Shown here one piece after another: positions 24,295-32,712 of a stretch of 64,000 bases of DNA. The notes under the pieces are model-generated. The model had not been told where the DNA came from. It made no database searches and saw only the letters and a list, made by a program, of their open reading frames with translations. The stretch is from Streptomyces malaysiense (GTDB lineage Bacteria > Actinomycetota > Actinomycetes > Streptomycetales > Streptomycetaceae). A program made the position numbers and the translations under genes. Where the stretch lies: NCBI RefSeq assembly GCF_000980885.2, contig NZ_LBDA02000029.1:1-64000 (forward strand), written 5' to 3'. Numbering within the stretch: the stretch's first letter is position 1; each line of letters begins with the position of its first letter.

Positions 24295-25605
24295 GTGCCA
24301 GCAAGTGCTACGAAGTCCCTGCGGGTCGCCGTCCTCGCGGACTCCGACACCCGATGGAAGTGGGGCGCGCTCACCGCGCGGCGACTCACTCCGGCGGATG
24401 CCGAGGTCCGGCTCGACGGCTACCTCCTGCGCGGACGAGCCACCCCGACCGCCCGCCAGCTCCAGGAGGTCGGCGTCCGCGCCGACTCCCTCAGCGAGGT
24501 CACCGGCGTCGAGTTCCTGCGCGGGATGAGCCGAGAGCCCTACGACGTACTGGTGTTGGCGCTGGTCGGCGGCGGGGTGCAGGCCATGCTGCACGGCCTG
24601 CGCAACGCGTGGGGCACCGGCCCGCGGCCCGTCGTCGTCACCGGCTACGTCGGCGTCGTCTACGAGAAGCTCGCCGACGGCCTGCTGCTGCGGCACGGCG
24701 CCGACCTGGTCCTCGCCAACTCCCGCCACGACGCGGACCGGTTCCGCGCCGTCTACGAGGGGGTCGGCGCGGACGCCACCGCGGTCACCGAGGTCGCGCT
24801 GCCCTTCCTCGGCGGGGCGCCGTACACCGGTGAACACGAGCCCCGCACCGTGGTGTTCGCGGCCCAGCCGTCCGTCCCGGACAACCGCCGCGACCGCACC
24901 TACCTGCTCGACCGCCTCATCCGGCACGCCCGCGCGCATCCCGAGCGGGAGGTGCTGCTCAAGCTGCGCTCCAGGCCCGGCGAGCACACCACCCACATCG
25001 AGGAGCTGCCCTACCAGAAGCTGATCCAGGGCAAGGACGTACCCGGCAACTTCCGGCTGGTGTACGGCCACATGGGAGAGGTCCTCGACCGCGCCGACCT
25101 GCTGGTCACGGTCAGTTCCACGGCCGCCCTGGAAGCCCTGCACCGCCGGGTCCCCACGGTCGTGCTGACCGACCTCGGGGTGCGCGAGGCGCTCGGCAAC
25201 CACCACTTCACCGGCTCCGGCTGCCTCGCCTCCTGGGACCAGCTCGACGCCGGGCACCGCCCCACCCCCGACGAGGAGTGGGTGGCCCGGCAAGGAGTCG
25301 CCGCCGACGGCTCGTACGGCACCGCCTTCGACGCGGCCCGCGAGCGGATCGCCGGGATGCTCGACCGGGCCGGCGGCCTGCCGCCCCTGACCCCCTACTA
25401 CACCCCCGAGACCGCGCCCGGCTATCTGCCCGGCATCCTCGCCCGCCACCACCTCGGCCCCGACGGCGCCCCGCTGCCCGGCGCGCCCACCGCCGACAGG
25501 GCGCCGGGACCCGTGCGCCAGATCGTGCGCCGGGCCGCGCGCGGCGCCTACCGGCACGGCGTCCAGCGGGTCGCCCCGGTGATCCGGCGGATGGGGGAGC
25601 TGTGA
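24295..25605 (+). CDS. Putative glycosyltransferase of the wall-polymer cluster (DUF6716-like)
   Basis: The product has 436 residues from GTG 24295 (the frame is open to 24256). It has two Rossmann-like halves: LRVAVLADSDTRWKWGALTARRL at the start, and a C-terminal half with VLLKLRSRPGEHTTHIEELPY, LLVTVSSTAALEAL and a following VPTVVLTD, a layout typical of GT-B enzymes such as CDP-glycerol or nonulosonate transferases. From memory it resembles a Streptomyces family annotated as DUF6716 putative glycosyltransferase. It heads the plus-strand operon with the CMP-nonulosonate synthetase and NeuB-type genes, so it likely acts on the same polymer. No direct motif identifies its sugar. Confidence 0.7.
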   Translation: MPASATKSLRVAVLADSDTRWKWGALTARRLTPADAEVRLDGYLLRGRATPTARQLQEVGVRADSLSEVTGVEFLRGMSREPYDVLVLALVGGGVQAMLHGLRNAWGTGPRPVVVTGYVGVVYEKLADGLLLRHGADLVLANSRHDADRFRAVYEGVGADATAVTEVALPFLGGAPYTGEHEPRTVVFAAQPSVPDNRRDRTYLLDRLIRHARAHPEREVLLKLRSRPGEHTTHIEELPYQKLIQGKDVPGNFRLVYGHMGEVLDRADLLVTVSSTAALEALHRRVPTVVLTDLGVREALGNHHFTGSGCLASWDQLDAGHRPTPDEEWVARQGVAADGSYGTAFDAARERIAGMLDRAGGLPPLTPYYTPETAPGYLPGILARHHLGPDGAPLPGAPTADRAPGPVRQIVRRAARGAYRHGVQRVAPVIRRMGEL

Positions 25606-25628
25606 TCCCTACCCAAGGAGTAGACCCC

Positions 25629-26894
25629 ATGTCCGACCCGGAAGCGGGCCAGGGCGCCTCGGTGCGCCGGGTGCTCGCGGTGATCCCCGCCCGCGGCGGC
25701 TCCAAGGGCGTGCCCGCGAAGAACCTCGCCCCGGTCGGCGGCGTCCCGCTGGTGGCCCGTGCGGTGCGCGAGTGCCGCGCCGCCCGCCTGGTGACCGATG
25801 TCGTGGTCTCCACCGACGACCAGGCCATCGCCGCCGCCGCCCGCGAGGCCGGCGCCGAGGTGGTGCTCCGTCCGCCCGCCATCGCCGGGGACACCGCCAC
25901 CTCCGAGGCCGCCGTGCTGCACGCCATGGACGCCCACGAGGCCCTGCACGGCGCCGCCGTCGACGTCGTCCTCCTCGTGCAGTGCACCAGCCCGTTCATC
26001 CTGCGCGAGGACGTCGACGGGGTGGCCGGGGCGGTGGCCGGGAACGGCGCGGACACCGCGGTGACGGTCGCCCCCTTCCACGGCTTCGTCTGGCGCGAGA
26101 GCGACGCCGGGGGCGAGGGCGGGAGCGACGCCGAGGGCGAGAACGGGGCCGGGGGCGGGGCCGGCGTCAACCACGACAAGGCGTACCGCCCCCGCCGCCA
26201 GGACCGCCCCCAGGACTTCCTGGAGACCGGCACGGCGTACGCCATGGACGCGGCGGGCTTCCGCAAGCACGGGCACCGCTTCTTCGGCCGCACCGAACTC
26301 GTGCGCACCGACCCCGCGCGGGTCCTGGAGATCGACGACCCGCACGACCTGGCCCGTGCCCGCGCCCTGGCCCCCCTCTTCGACGCGGACCTCCCCGGTT
26401 CGCTGCCGACCGCCGACGACATCGACGCGGTCGTGCTCGACTTCGACGGCACCCAGACCGACGACCGGGTGCTGATCGACTCCGAGGGACGGGAACTCGT
26501 CTCCGTGCACCGCGGGGACGGACTCGGCATCGCCGCGCTGCGCAGGAGCGGCCTGCGGATGCTGATCCTGTCCACGGAACAGAACCCTGTGGTCGCCGCC
26601 CGCGCCCGGAAGCTGAGGCTTCCCGTGCTGCACGGCATCGACCGCAAGGACCTCGCCCTCAAGCAGTGGTGCGAGGAGCAGGGCATCGCGCCGGAGCGCG
26701 TGCTCTACGTCGGCAACGACGTCAACGACCTCCCGTGCTTCGCCCTCGTGGGCTGGCCCGTGGCGGTCGCGAGCGCTCACGACGTCGTACGCGGCGCCGC
26801 ACGCGCGGTCACCACGCTCCCCGGCGGTGACGGCGCGATCCGAGAGATCGCCAGCTGGATCCTCGGCCCCTCTCTCGATTCCCTCCCCAAGTAA
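25629..26894 (+). CDS. CMP-nonulosonate (sialate/Kdn) synthetase fused to HAD phosphatase
   Basis: The product has 421 residues from ATG 25629, with AAGGAG eight bases upstream. Residues about 13-245 form a NeuA-type cytidylyltransferase: VLAVIPARGGSKGVPAKNL (CTP loop), LLVQCTSPFI and FLETGTAYAM. Residues about 263-415 form a KdsC-type HAD phosphatase: VVLDFDGTQTDD with both catalytic aspartates, ILSTEQ, and VLYVGNDVNDLPCF. A Gly/Glu-rich insert lies near 157-181. The fusion would both dephosphorylate the nonulosonate 9-phosphate and activate the free sugar with CTP, giving CMP-Kdn or a related sugar for the transferases in this cluster. NeuB-type synthase follows at an 11-base gap. Confidence 0.92.
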   Translation: MSDPEAGQGASVRRVLAVIPARGGSKGVPAKNLAPVGGVPLVARAVRECRAARLVTDVVVSTDDQAIAAAAREAGAEVVLRPPAIAGDTATSEAAVLHAMDAHEALHGAAVDVVLLVQCTSPFILREDVDGVAGAVAGNGADTAVTVAPFHGFVWRESDAGGEGGSDAEGENGAGGGAGVNHDKAYRPRRQDRPQDFLETGTAYAMDAAGFRKHGHRFFGRTELVRTDPARVLEIDDPHDLARARALAPLFDADLPGSLPTADDIDAVVLDFDGTQTDDRVLIDSEGRELVSVHRGDGLGIAALRRSGLRMLILSTEQNPVVAARARKLRLPVLHGIDRKDLALKQWCEEQGIAPERVLYVGNDVNDLPCFALVGWPVAVASAHDVVRGAARAVTTLPGGDGAIREIASWILGPSLDSLPK

Positions 26895-26905
26895 GGAACC
26901 CCCCG

Positions 26906-27844
26906 ATGAGCACCAACTCCCGGCTGCGTACGTTCGGTTCGCGCGAGGTCGGCCCCGGTCGTCCCGTCTACATCTGCGGCGAGATCGGCATCAACCACAA
27001 CGGTGAGCTGGAGAACGCCTTCAAGCTGATCGACGTCGCCGCCGAGGCTGGCTGCGACGCCGTCAAGTTCCAGAAGCGCACCCCCGAGATCTGCACCCCG
27101 CGTGACCAGTGGGACATCGAGCGCGACACCCCCTGGGGCCGGATGACCTACATCGACTACCGCCACCGCGTGGAGTTCGGCGAGGACGAGTACCGCCAGA
27201 TCGACGAGTACTGCAAGGAGAAGGGGATCGACTGGTTCGCCTCCCCGTGGGACACCGAGGCCGTCGCCTTCCTGGAGAAGTTCGACGTGCCCGCCCACAA
27301 GGTGGCGAGCGCCTCCCTGACCGACGACGAGCTGCTGCGCGCCCTGCGCGCCACCGGCCGCTCCGTCATCCTCTCCACCGGCATGTCCACCCCGAAGCAG
27401 ATCCGCCACGCGGTCGAGGTCCTCGGCTCGGAGAACATCCTCATGTGCCACGCCACGTCGACCTACCCGGCGAAGGCCGAGGAGCTGAACCTCCGCGTGA
27501 TCAACACGCTGGAGAAGGAGTTCCCGAACGTCCCGATCGGCTACTCCGGCCACGAGACCGGCCTCCAGACCACGCTGGCCGCCGTCGCCCTCGGCGCCAC
27601 CTTCGTCGAGCGCCACATCACCCTCGACCGCGCCATGTGGGGCTCCGACCAGGCCGCCTCCGTCGAGCCGCAGGGCCTCACCCGCCTGGTGCGCGACATC
27701 CGCACCATCGAGTCCTCCCTCGGCGACGGCGTCAAGAAGGTCTACGACTCCGAGCTCGGCCCGATGAAGAAGCTGCGCCGTGTCCCCGGTGTCGTCGCCG
27801 AGGCGGAGATCGCGGCCGCGGCCGGCGAGCCGGTCACGGTGTGA
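26906..27844 (+). CDS. NeuB-type nonulosonic acid synthase lacking the SAF domain
   Basis: The product has 312 residues from ATG 26906, with AAGGA eight bases upstream. The TIM-barrel NeuB domain is complete: YICGEIGINHNGELENAFKLID, DAVKFQKRTPE, WFASPWD, ILSTGMSTPKQI, CHATSTYPAK, IGYSGHETG and VERHITLDR. NeuB condenses phosphoenolpyruvate with a six-carbon sugar (ManNAc, mannose or a phosphate) to give a nonulosonic acid. Usual NeuB proteins are about 345 residues and end in an antifreeze-like SAF domain that caps the partner's active site; here the protein stops after a short KKLRRVPGVV tail, so that domain is absent. In S. coelicolor the corresponding wall polymer contains Kdn, from memory. 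Confidence 0.9.
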   Translation: MSTNSRLRTFGSREVGPGRPVYICGEIGINHNGELENAFKLIDVAAEAGCDAVKFQKRTPEICTPRDQWDIERDTPWGRMTYIDYRHRVEFGEDEYRQIDEYCKEKGIDWFASPWDTEAVAFLEKFDVPAHKVASASLTDDELLRALRATGRSVILSTGMSTPKQIRHAVEVLGSENILMCHATSTYPAKAEELNLRVINTLEKEFPNVPIGYSGHETGLQTTLAAVALGATFVERHITLDRAMWGSDQAASVEPQGLTRLVRDIRTIESSLGDGVKKVYDSELGPMKKLRRVPGVVAEAEIAAAAGEPVTV

Positions 27845-27879
27845 ATCCAGGTCACTTACGACGGGACGGTCGCACCCCG

Positions 27880-29184
27880 ATGAGCCCCCGCACCGGCCGC
27901 ACCGGCCACCCCACCCGCACGCTCGCCTTCGTGGAGAGCCCGGTCCAGCTGCTCAACGTGCTCGAATGGGCGCACCTGCACGGGCCGCGCGGCGCGGATC
28001 GAGATCCGCGACCGGGTGGGGGCCCCCGGCCGGCGGACGGGGCGACGCGGGGCGCGACCGCTCCGTCCGCCGGCCCCGCCGGCCCCGCCGGTTCCGGTCC
28101 GCCGGACGGTGACGCCGGTCCGGCGGGGCCGGGCGGGCGCCCGGTACCGGCCGGCGGCCCGCTCTCCTCCGTTCCCGCGCAGGTACGGCGGACGCCGGCC
28201 GGCGCCTCGGCCGCCCCGGCCGGCGCGGACCTCACGGTCGTCGTACTCGCCCCGACCGACCCCATGACCCGGGGCCAGCTGCGCCGCATGGCCGACCTGG
28301 CGCGGGACGAGGGCCACCGGGTGCGCTGGGAGGAGGCCCGCGGCGGCCCGACCGCGCCGTTCGCCACCATCGGCGGCCTCAGCGGCCCGCTCCGCCGCGC
28401 CGACCGCGTGGTCATGGGCGACCCCTTCTCCCGCTACGTCCAGCTGCTGCTGACCATCACCCGGGCGCGCGAGCTGGTGGTGGTGGACGACGGCACCGCG
28501 ACGATGGAGTTCGTCGCCCAACTCGCGCGCGGTGAACGCCTGGTGCGCTGGCACCGCAAGGGCGGCCGCCCCGGCCCCCGCGACCTGCTCTTCGCGCCGG
28601 TCTCCTCCTCGGCCCGCCGCCGGCTGACGCCCAGCGCGCGCCGCCGGGTGGAGGTCTTCTCCTCCATGCCGGTGCACGAGACCCCCGACGGCGTCACGGT
28701 CACGGCCAACGACTTCTCCTGGACCCGGGCCCGCTTCGGCCCGCCGCGCATCACCAAGGGCGCCGACATGGTGGGCACGTCCCTGGTGGAGACCGGAGTG
28801 GTCGACGGCGACTCCTATCTGGAGGCCGTCCGAACCCTGGCCAAGGCCCACGGCACCACCCGCTACTTCGCCCACCGCCGCGAGAGCACGGAGAAACTCC
28901 ACCGCCTGGCCAAGGAGACCGGCCTGGAGATCGTCCGCCCCGACCTCCCCCTGGAACTGATCGCCCGCCGCGGCCCCATCGGCCGTACGATCCTCAGCTT
29001 CCCCTCCACTGTCGTGCACACCCTCCCCCTGGCCCTGGTCGGTACCGGTGTCCGCGTCGCCGTGTGCGACATCGACCCGGCCTGGCTGACGGCGAACGCC
29101 TCGCCCCGCGCCCAGGGCTTCCTGTCGGGCGTGACCGGAACGGCACGCGGCGTCCACCGCCTGACCAGCGTGGCCGCGGTGTGA
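27880..29184 (+). CDS. Second polysialyltransferase-like glycosyltransferase with low-complexity insert
   Basis: The product has 434 residues from ATG 27880. The N-terminus LAFVESPVQLLNVLEWAHLHG is typical of bacterial sialyl- and polysialyltransferases, and the C-terminal half carries VVVDDGTATMEFVAQL, YFAHRRES (the HP-like position) and LSFPSTVVHTLPLALV (the Ser/Thr-rich motif). Between about residues 40 and 115 lies a Pro/Gly/Ala-rich disordered insert unlike the rest. It would add CMP-activated nonulosonic acid to an acceptor or growing chain. As the cluster has another polysialyltransferase-like gene, one may prime and one extend. It is the last gene of the plus-strand operon. Confidence 0.78.
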   Translation: MSPRTGRTGHPTRTLAFVESPVQLLNVLEWAHLHGPRGADRDPRPGGGPRPADGATRGATAPSAGPAGPAGSGPPDGDAGPAGPGGRPVPAGGPLSSVPAQVRRTPAGASAAPAGADLTVVVLAPTDPMTRGQLRRMADLARDEGHRVRWEEARGGPTAPFATIGGLSGPLRRADRVVMGDPFSRYVQLLLTITRARELVVVDDGTATMEFVAQLARGERLVRWHRKGGRPGPRDLLFAPVSSSARRRLTPSARRRVEVFSSMPVHETPDGVTVTANDFSWTRARFGPPRITKGADMVGTSLVETGVVDGDSYLEAVRTLAKAHGTTRYFAHRRESTEKLHRLAKETGLEIVRPDLPLELIARRGPIGRTILSFPSTVVHTLPLALVGTGVRVAVCDIDPAWLTANASPRAQGFLSGVTGTARGVHRLTSVAAV

Positions 29185-29361
29185 TCCCGCTTGCTGTGAC
29201 CTGTGGGCCGCCGAAGGCGTGTGCTCGACGTCACCGGGACGGGCGGCGGCATCCGCCCACATGGTCTCCGCCCGCCTCCGCGACCGGCCCCGAACCCCGC
29301 CCCGAGCCCCCGTCCGCCCCCTCCGGGACCGCCCCGGGCCGCCGCCCTCGCCGTCGCCACT

Positions 29362-29697
29362 TCACGGCCGCCTGACCAGTACGAACGCCCTCGCCCTGAC
29401 CTCCTCGCCCGTCGTGGCCGGGATTCCGCCGAGCGGTTCGGAAGGGATGTCCAGGCACGTCATCGAACCCGTGTGGAAGCGCAGTTGCGGGTGGGTCTCG
29501 CGGGCCAGGGCCACCATCCCGGGTGAGAGGTCGACGCCGAACGCAGGCACCCCCAGTTCGTGCCGCAGCGCGGTGACGCCGCCGGGCCCGTTCCCCAGGT
29601 CGGCCACCGGTGCCTCGCCCCCCGCCGCGTAGTCCCCGGCGATCGCGTCGTAGGAGCCGCGGGTCGCCCGGAGGAAGTCCTCGCTCGTCTCGGTCAC
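29362..29697 (-). pseudogene. Remnant of a class I SAM-dependent methyltransferase
   Basis: The frame encodes only 111 residues, where the family has about 210-220. The N-terminus (TETSEDFLRATRGSYDAIAGDYA), the SAM motif I region (PVADLGNGPGGVTAL, with Asn where Cys or Gly is normal) and motif II (FGVDLSPGMVALAR) are recognisable. After FHTGSMTCLDIPSEPLGGI the frame jumps directly to a tail, RARAFVLVRRP, that resembles the normal C-terminus. A segment after GDYA also seems missing. I read this as a gene reduced by internal in-frame deletions and unlikely to be active. Confidence 0.72.
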
Positions 29698-29930
29698 GGA
29701 TCGCGACCCTAGTGGCTGCGGGCCGAGTGGAGGTCCGGTTCGTGGACATGGCGAGCGTGACTCGGCTCAGGCGTGGTATGCGTGGAAGAAGAAAAAAGTG
29801 GTTTTACCCATCACAATCCACAGTCATGCGTCCAGCGGTCAGATTTTCTTCCCCTAACGGGCTGAACTTTTGTTGATCCAGGGGCAGTTGGCCACCCGGG
29901 CGTCCTACCCTTCAGAGGGTGAAGCAATTG

Positions 29931-31160
29931 ATGTCCCTAGAGTCCGAGTCCGGCCTCCCGGGGGATGTGCTCCCCGGCGTGCTGAGCGAGTCCCTGCACG
30001 CCGAACTCGTCGCCTTCCGACGCGACTTGCACATGCACCCCGAGCTGGGCAACCAGGAGTTCCGCACGACCGCCGCGATCAAGGAGCGGCTGGAGAAGGC
30101 CGGGCTTCGCCCCCGTGTCCTCGCCACCGGAACCGGACTCGTGTGCGACATCGGTGTGACGGAGGGGGAGCGCCCCGCCGTCCCGGTGCTCGCGCTGCGG
30201 GCCGACATCGACGCGCTGCCCATCCCGGACACCAAGACCGACTGCCCGTACCGCTCCACCGTGCCCGACCGCGCGCACGCCTGCGGCCACGACATGCACA
30301 CCACCGTCGTGCTCGGCACCGGCCTCGTGCTCGCCGAGCTGCACGACAAGGGGCTGCTCACCCGCCCCGTACGGCTGATCTTCCAGCCCGCCGAGGAGGT
30401 GCTGCCCGGCGGCGCCCTCGGCGCCATCGGGGACGGCGTGCTCAACGGGGTCGGGCGGATCCTCGCCGTGCACTGCGACCCCCGCGTCGACGCCGGCCGG
30501 GTCGGGCTGCGGCACGGGCCCATCACCAGCGCCTGCGACCGCCTGGAGGTCGCCCTGGACGGCCCCGGCGGCCACACCGCCCGCCCGCACCTGACCACCG
30601 ACCTCGTCACCGCCGCCGCCCGGGTCGCCGTCGACGTCCCCGCGCTGATCGCCCGCCGGGTCGACACCCGCGTCGGTCTCGCCCTCACCTGGGGCCGCAT
30701 CGAGTCGGGCCACGCCCCGAACGTCGTACCGCAGCACGCCGAGCTGTCCGGCACCGTGCGCTGCCTGGACCTGGAGGCATGGCGGCACGCGCCCGACATC
30801 GTGCACGCGGCCATCGACGAGGTCGCCACCATGCACCGGGCCAAGTCGGAGATCAACTACGTACGAGGGGTGCCCCCCGTCGTCAACGACAAGGGCTCGG
30901 CCGATCTGCTGCGCCGCGCGATGGCCGCCCGCCGGGGCCGGGACTCCGTGGAGAGCACCGAGCAGAGCCTCGGCGGCGAGGACTTCTCCTGGTACCTGGA
31001 GCACGTGCCCGGCGCGATGGCCCGCCTCGGCGTCCGCCGCCCCGGCGAGCGCACGGTGCGCGACCTGCACCAGGGCGACTTCGACGCCGACGAGCACGCC
31101 ATCACGGTCGGTGTGGAGATGTTCACCGCGGCGGCGTTCCTGGACGAGAGCGAGGACTGA
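29931..31160 (+). CDS. M20-family amidohydrolase (N-acyl amino acid / hippurate hydrolase type)
   Basis: The product has 409 residues from ATG 29931, with GAGGG about eleven bases upstream; GTG 29919 is an alternative start but lacks a ribosome-binding site. Metal-ligand motifs of the M20D group are seen: RRDLHMHPELGNQEFRT, VLALRADIDALPI, HACGHDMHTTVVLG, IFQPAEEVLPGGA, and EQSLGGEDFSWYLEHVPG near the C-terminus. A dimerisation domain sits between about 195 and 305. Such cytosolic zinc enzymes hydrolyse N-acyl amino acids or similar amides. It precedes, but is separated by a strong terminator from, the nucleoside importer genes. Confidence 0.9.
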   Translation: MSLESESGLPGDVLPGVLSESLHAELVAFRRDLHMHPELGNQEFRTTAAIKERLEKAGLRPRVLATGTGLVCDIGVTEGERPAVPVLALRADIDALPIPDTKTDCPYRSTVPDRAHACGHDMHTTVVLGTGLVLAELHDKGLLTRPVRLIFQPAEEVLPGGALGAIGDGVLNGVGRILAVHCDPRVDAGRVGLRHGPITSACDRLEVALDGPGGHTARPHLTTDLVTAAARVAVDVPALIARRVDTRVGLALTWGRIESGHAPNVVPQHAELSGTVRCLDLEAWRHAPDIVHAAIDEVATMHRAKSEINYVRGVPPVVNDKGSADLLRRAMAARRGRDSVESTEQSLGGEDFSWYLEHVPGAMARLGVRRPGERTVRDLHQGDFDADEHAITVGVEMFTAAAFLDESED

Positions 31161-31171
31161 CCAGGCGGCGG

Positions 31172-31198
31172 GGGGTGCCCCTCGGGGAGGGGCACCCC
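31172..31198. terminator. Hairpin terminator after amidohydrolase gene
   Basis: A perfect 11-bp stem (31172-31182 with 31188-31198, GGGGTGCCCCT arm) with a 5-nt loop lies twelve bases after the amidohydrolase stop codon. Confidence 0.8.
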
Positions 31199-31352
31199 TG
31201 TCACCCCTGAGGGGCCGCCCGCTCCGGCGCAACACATTCGCAAGCCAATCGACCACTGTGCGCAACAGCCGCGTGAGAGGGCTCGGAGAACGAGTTCAGA
31301 CGCTGTTTGCCTCGAATCGATAACGGCTTCGAGAGGGGGTTTTTTGCGACAT

Positions 31353-31364
31353 CTACGCGCGTTA
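31353..31364. promoter_or_regulatory. Nucleoside-regulon operator (variant) upstream of BMP lipoprotein
   Basis: The sequence is CTACGCGCGTTA, ten of twelve bases identical to the palindrome CTACGCGCGTAG found at add, deoC and the purine phosphorylase. The left half-site is intact. It lies 80 bases before the GTG start of the importer lipoprotein. Confidence 0.65.
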
Positions 31365-31444
31365 CGATGCCGCGAAGCCGTCGCCGCCGGGGTGTTCGGC
31401 TCAAGCGCCGACATGGCGCTCAGGTCAGGTGAAGGAGCCTTCCC

Positions 31445-32500
31445 GTGCGCCGGGTAGCCAAGATTTCCGCTGCGTGTCTCGCCACCGCAGCCCTCGCACT
31501 TTCCGCCACCGCGTGTGGCAAGACGTCCTCCGACGACGCCAGCTCTTCCTCCTCGGGCGGCGCCAAGGGCGGCATCAAGATCGGTCTCGCCTACGACGTC
31601 GGCGGCCGTGGTGACCGGTCCTTCAACGACTCCGCCGCGCGCGGTGCCGACAAGGCCGAGAAGCAGTTCGGCGGTTCCATCAAGGAGCTGACCGCGAAGA
31701 CCTCGGACACCGAGGCCGACCGCGAGCAGCGCCTCCAGGACCTCGCGGACGCCGGTTACAACCCGATCGTCGCCGTGGGCTACGCCTACGCCCCGTCGGT
31801 GCAGAAGATCGCCGCGAAGTACCCGAAGACCAACTTCGGCATCGTCGACTCGGTCGTGGACGGCAAGAACGTCGACAGCATCACCTTCACCGAGGAGCAG
31901 AGCTCCTACCTGGCCGGCGTCGCCGCCGCGCTGAAGACCAAGAAGAGCCACGTCGGCTTCATCGGCGGTGTCGACAACCCGCTGATCAAGAAGTTCCAGG
32001 CCGGTTACGTGCAGGGTGTCCACGACACCAACCCCAAGGTGAAGGTCGACGTCCAGTACCTGAGCCACGGCCAGGACACCTCCGGCTTCTCCAGCCCGGA
32101 CAAGGGCCAGCAGGCCGCGCAGGGCATGCTGGACAACGGTGCGGACGTCATCTACGCGGCGGCCGGCTCCTCCGGCACCGGCGCCATCGAGGCCGTGAAC
32201 GGCGTCAAGGGCGCCTGGGCGATCGGCGTGGACTCGGACCAGTACAACATCCCGGGCATGGAGAAGTACAAGAGCTCCATCCTGACCTCCGCGGTCAAGA
32301 ACGTCGACGTCGGCGTCTTCGACTTCATCCAGTCCGTCAAGAACGGCAAGCCGCTCACGGGCAACAACGTGTACTCCCTCGCCAAGGGCGGTGTCTCCCT
32401 GGCCACCAGCGGTGGCTACCTGAAGGACATCCAGCCCAAGCTGGACGCCGCGAAGCAGAAGATCGTCGACGGCAAGATCAAGGTCAAGACCACCCCTTGA
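31445..32500 (+). CDS. BMP/PnrA-family nucleoside-binding lipoprotein of ABC importer
   Basis: The product has 351 residues from GTG 31445, with AAGGAG nine bases upstream. The lipoprotein signal ends in LSATAC (Cys24) followed by a Ser/Asp-rich linker. The BMP fold is clear: KIGLAYDVGGRGDRSFNDSAARGAD (ligand loop with FND), VGYAYAPSVQKIAAKYP, FTEEQSSYLAGVAAALKTKK and ADVIYAAAGSSGTGAIEAV...AIGVDSDQY. Relatives bind purine or pyrimidine nucleosides outside the membrane. The ATPase and two permeases follow downstream. An operator-like palindrome precedes it, tying it to nucleoside catabolism. Confidence 0.93.
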   Translation: MRRVAKISAACLATAALALSATACGKTSSDDASSSSSGGAKGGIKIGLAYDVGGRGDRSFNDSAARGADKAEKQFGGSIKELTAKTSDTEADREQRLQDLADAGYNPIVAVGYAYAPSVQKIAAKYPKTNFGIVDSVVDGKNVDSITFTEEQSSYLAGVAAALKTKKSHVGFIGGVDNPLIKKFQAGYVQGVHDTNPKVKVDVQYLSHGQDTSGFSSPDKGQQAAQGMLDNGADVIYAAAGSSGTGAIEAVNGVKGAWAIGVDSDQYNIPGMEKYKSSILTSAVKNVDVGVFDFIQSVKNGKPLTGNNVYSLAKGGVSLATSGGYLKDIQPKLDAAKQKIVDGKIKVKTTP

Positions 32501-32621
32501 TCCGACCTGAGTGCCGGGCATCCGTCCTGAGCAGCAGGTAAGGGTCCGGCCCGTCCGGACCCCGGCTCGGCGCGGGGAGCCGTTCTCGCTCCCCTCGCCG
32601 AGCCATAACAATGTGTCAACT

Positions 32622-32633
32622 CTACGCGTGTAG
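32622..32633. promoter_or_regulatory. Nucleoside-regulon operator upstream of ABC importer operon
   Basis: The sequence is CTACGCGTGTAG, eleven of twelve bases matching CTACGCGCGTAG. It is nested between the arms CAACTCT (32617-32623) and AGAGTTG (32637-32643), which form an additional inverted repeat. It lies 79 bases before the inferred ATPase start; TAGCGT at 32650-32655 could be a -10 box just downstream. Confidence 0.72.
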
Positions 32634-32712
32634 CTAAGAGTTGCCGCGCTAGCGTCGCCGACGCCTGCCCTCCCTCCCCTTACGCAGCCCCTTTCCCCGA
32701 GGAGAGTGCGCC

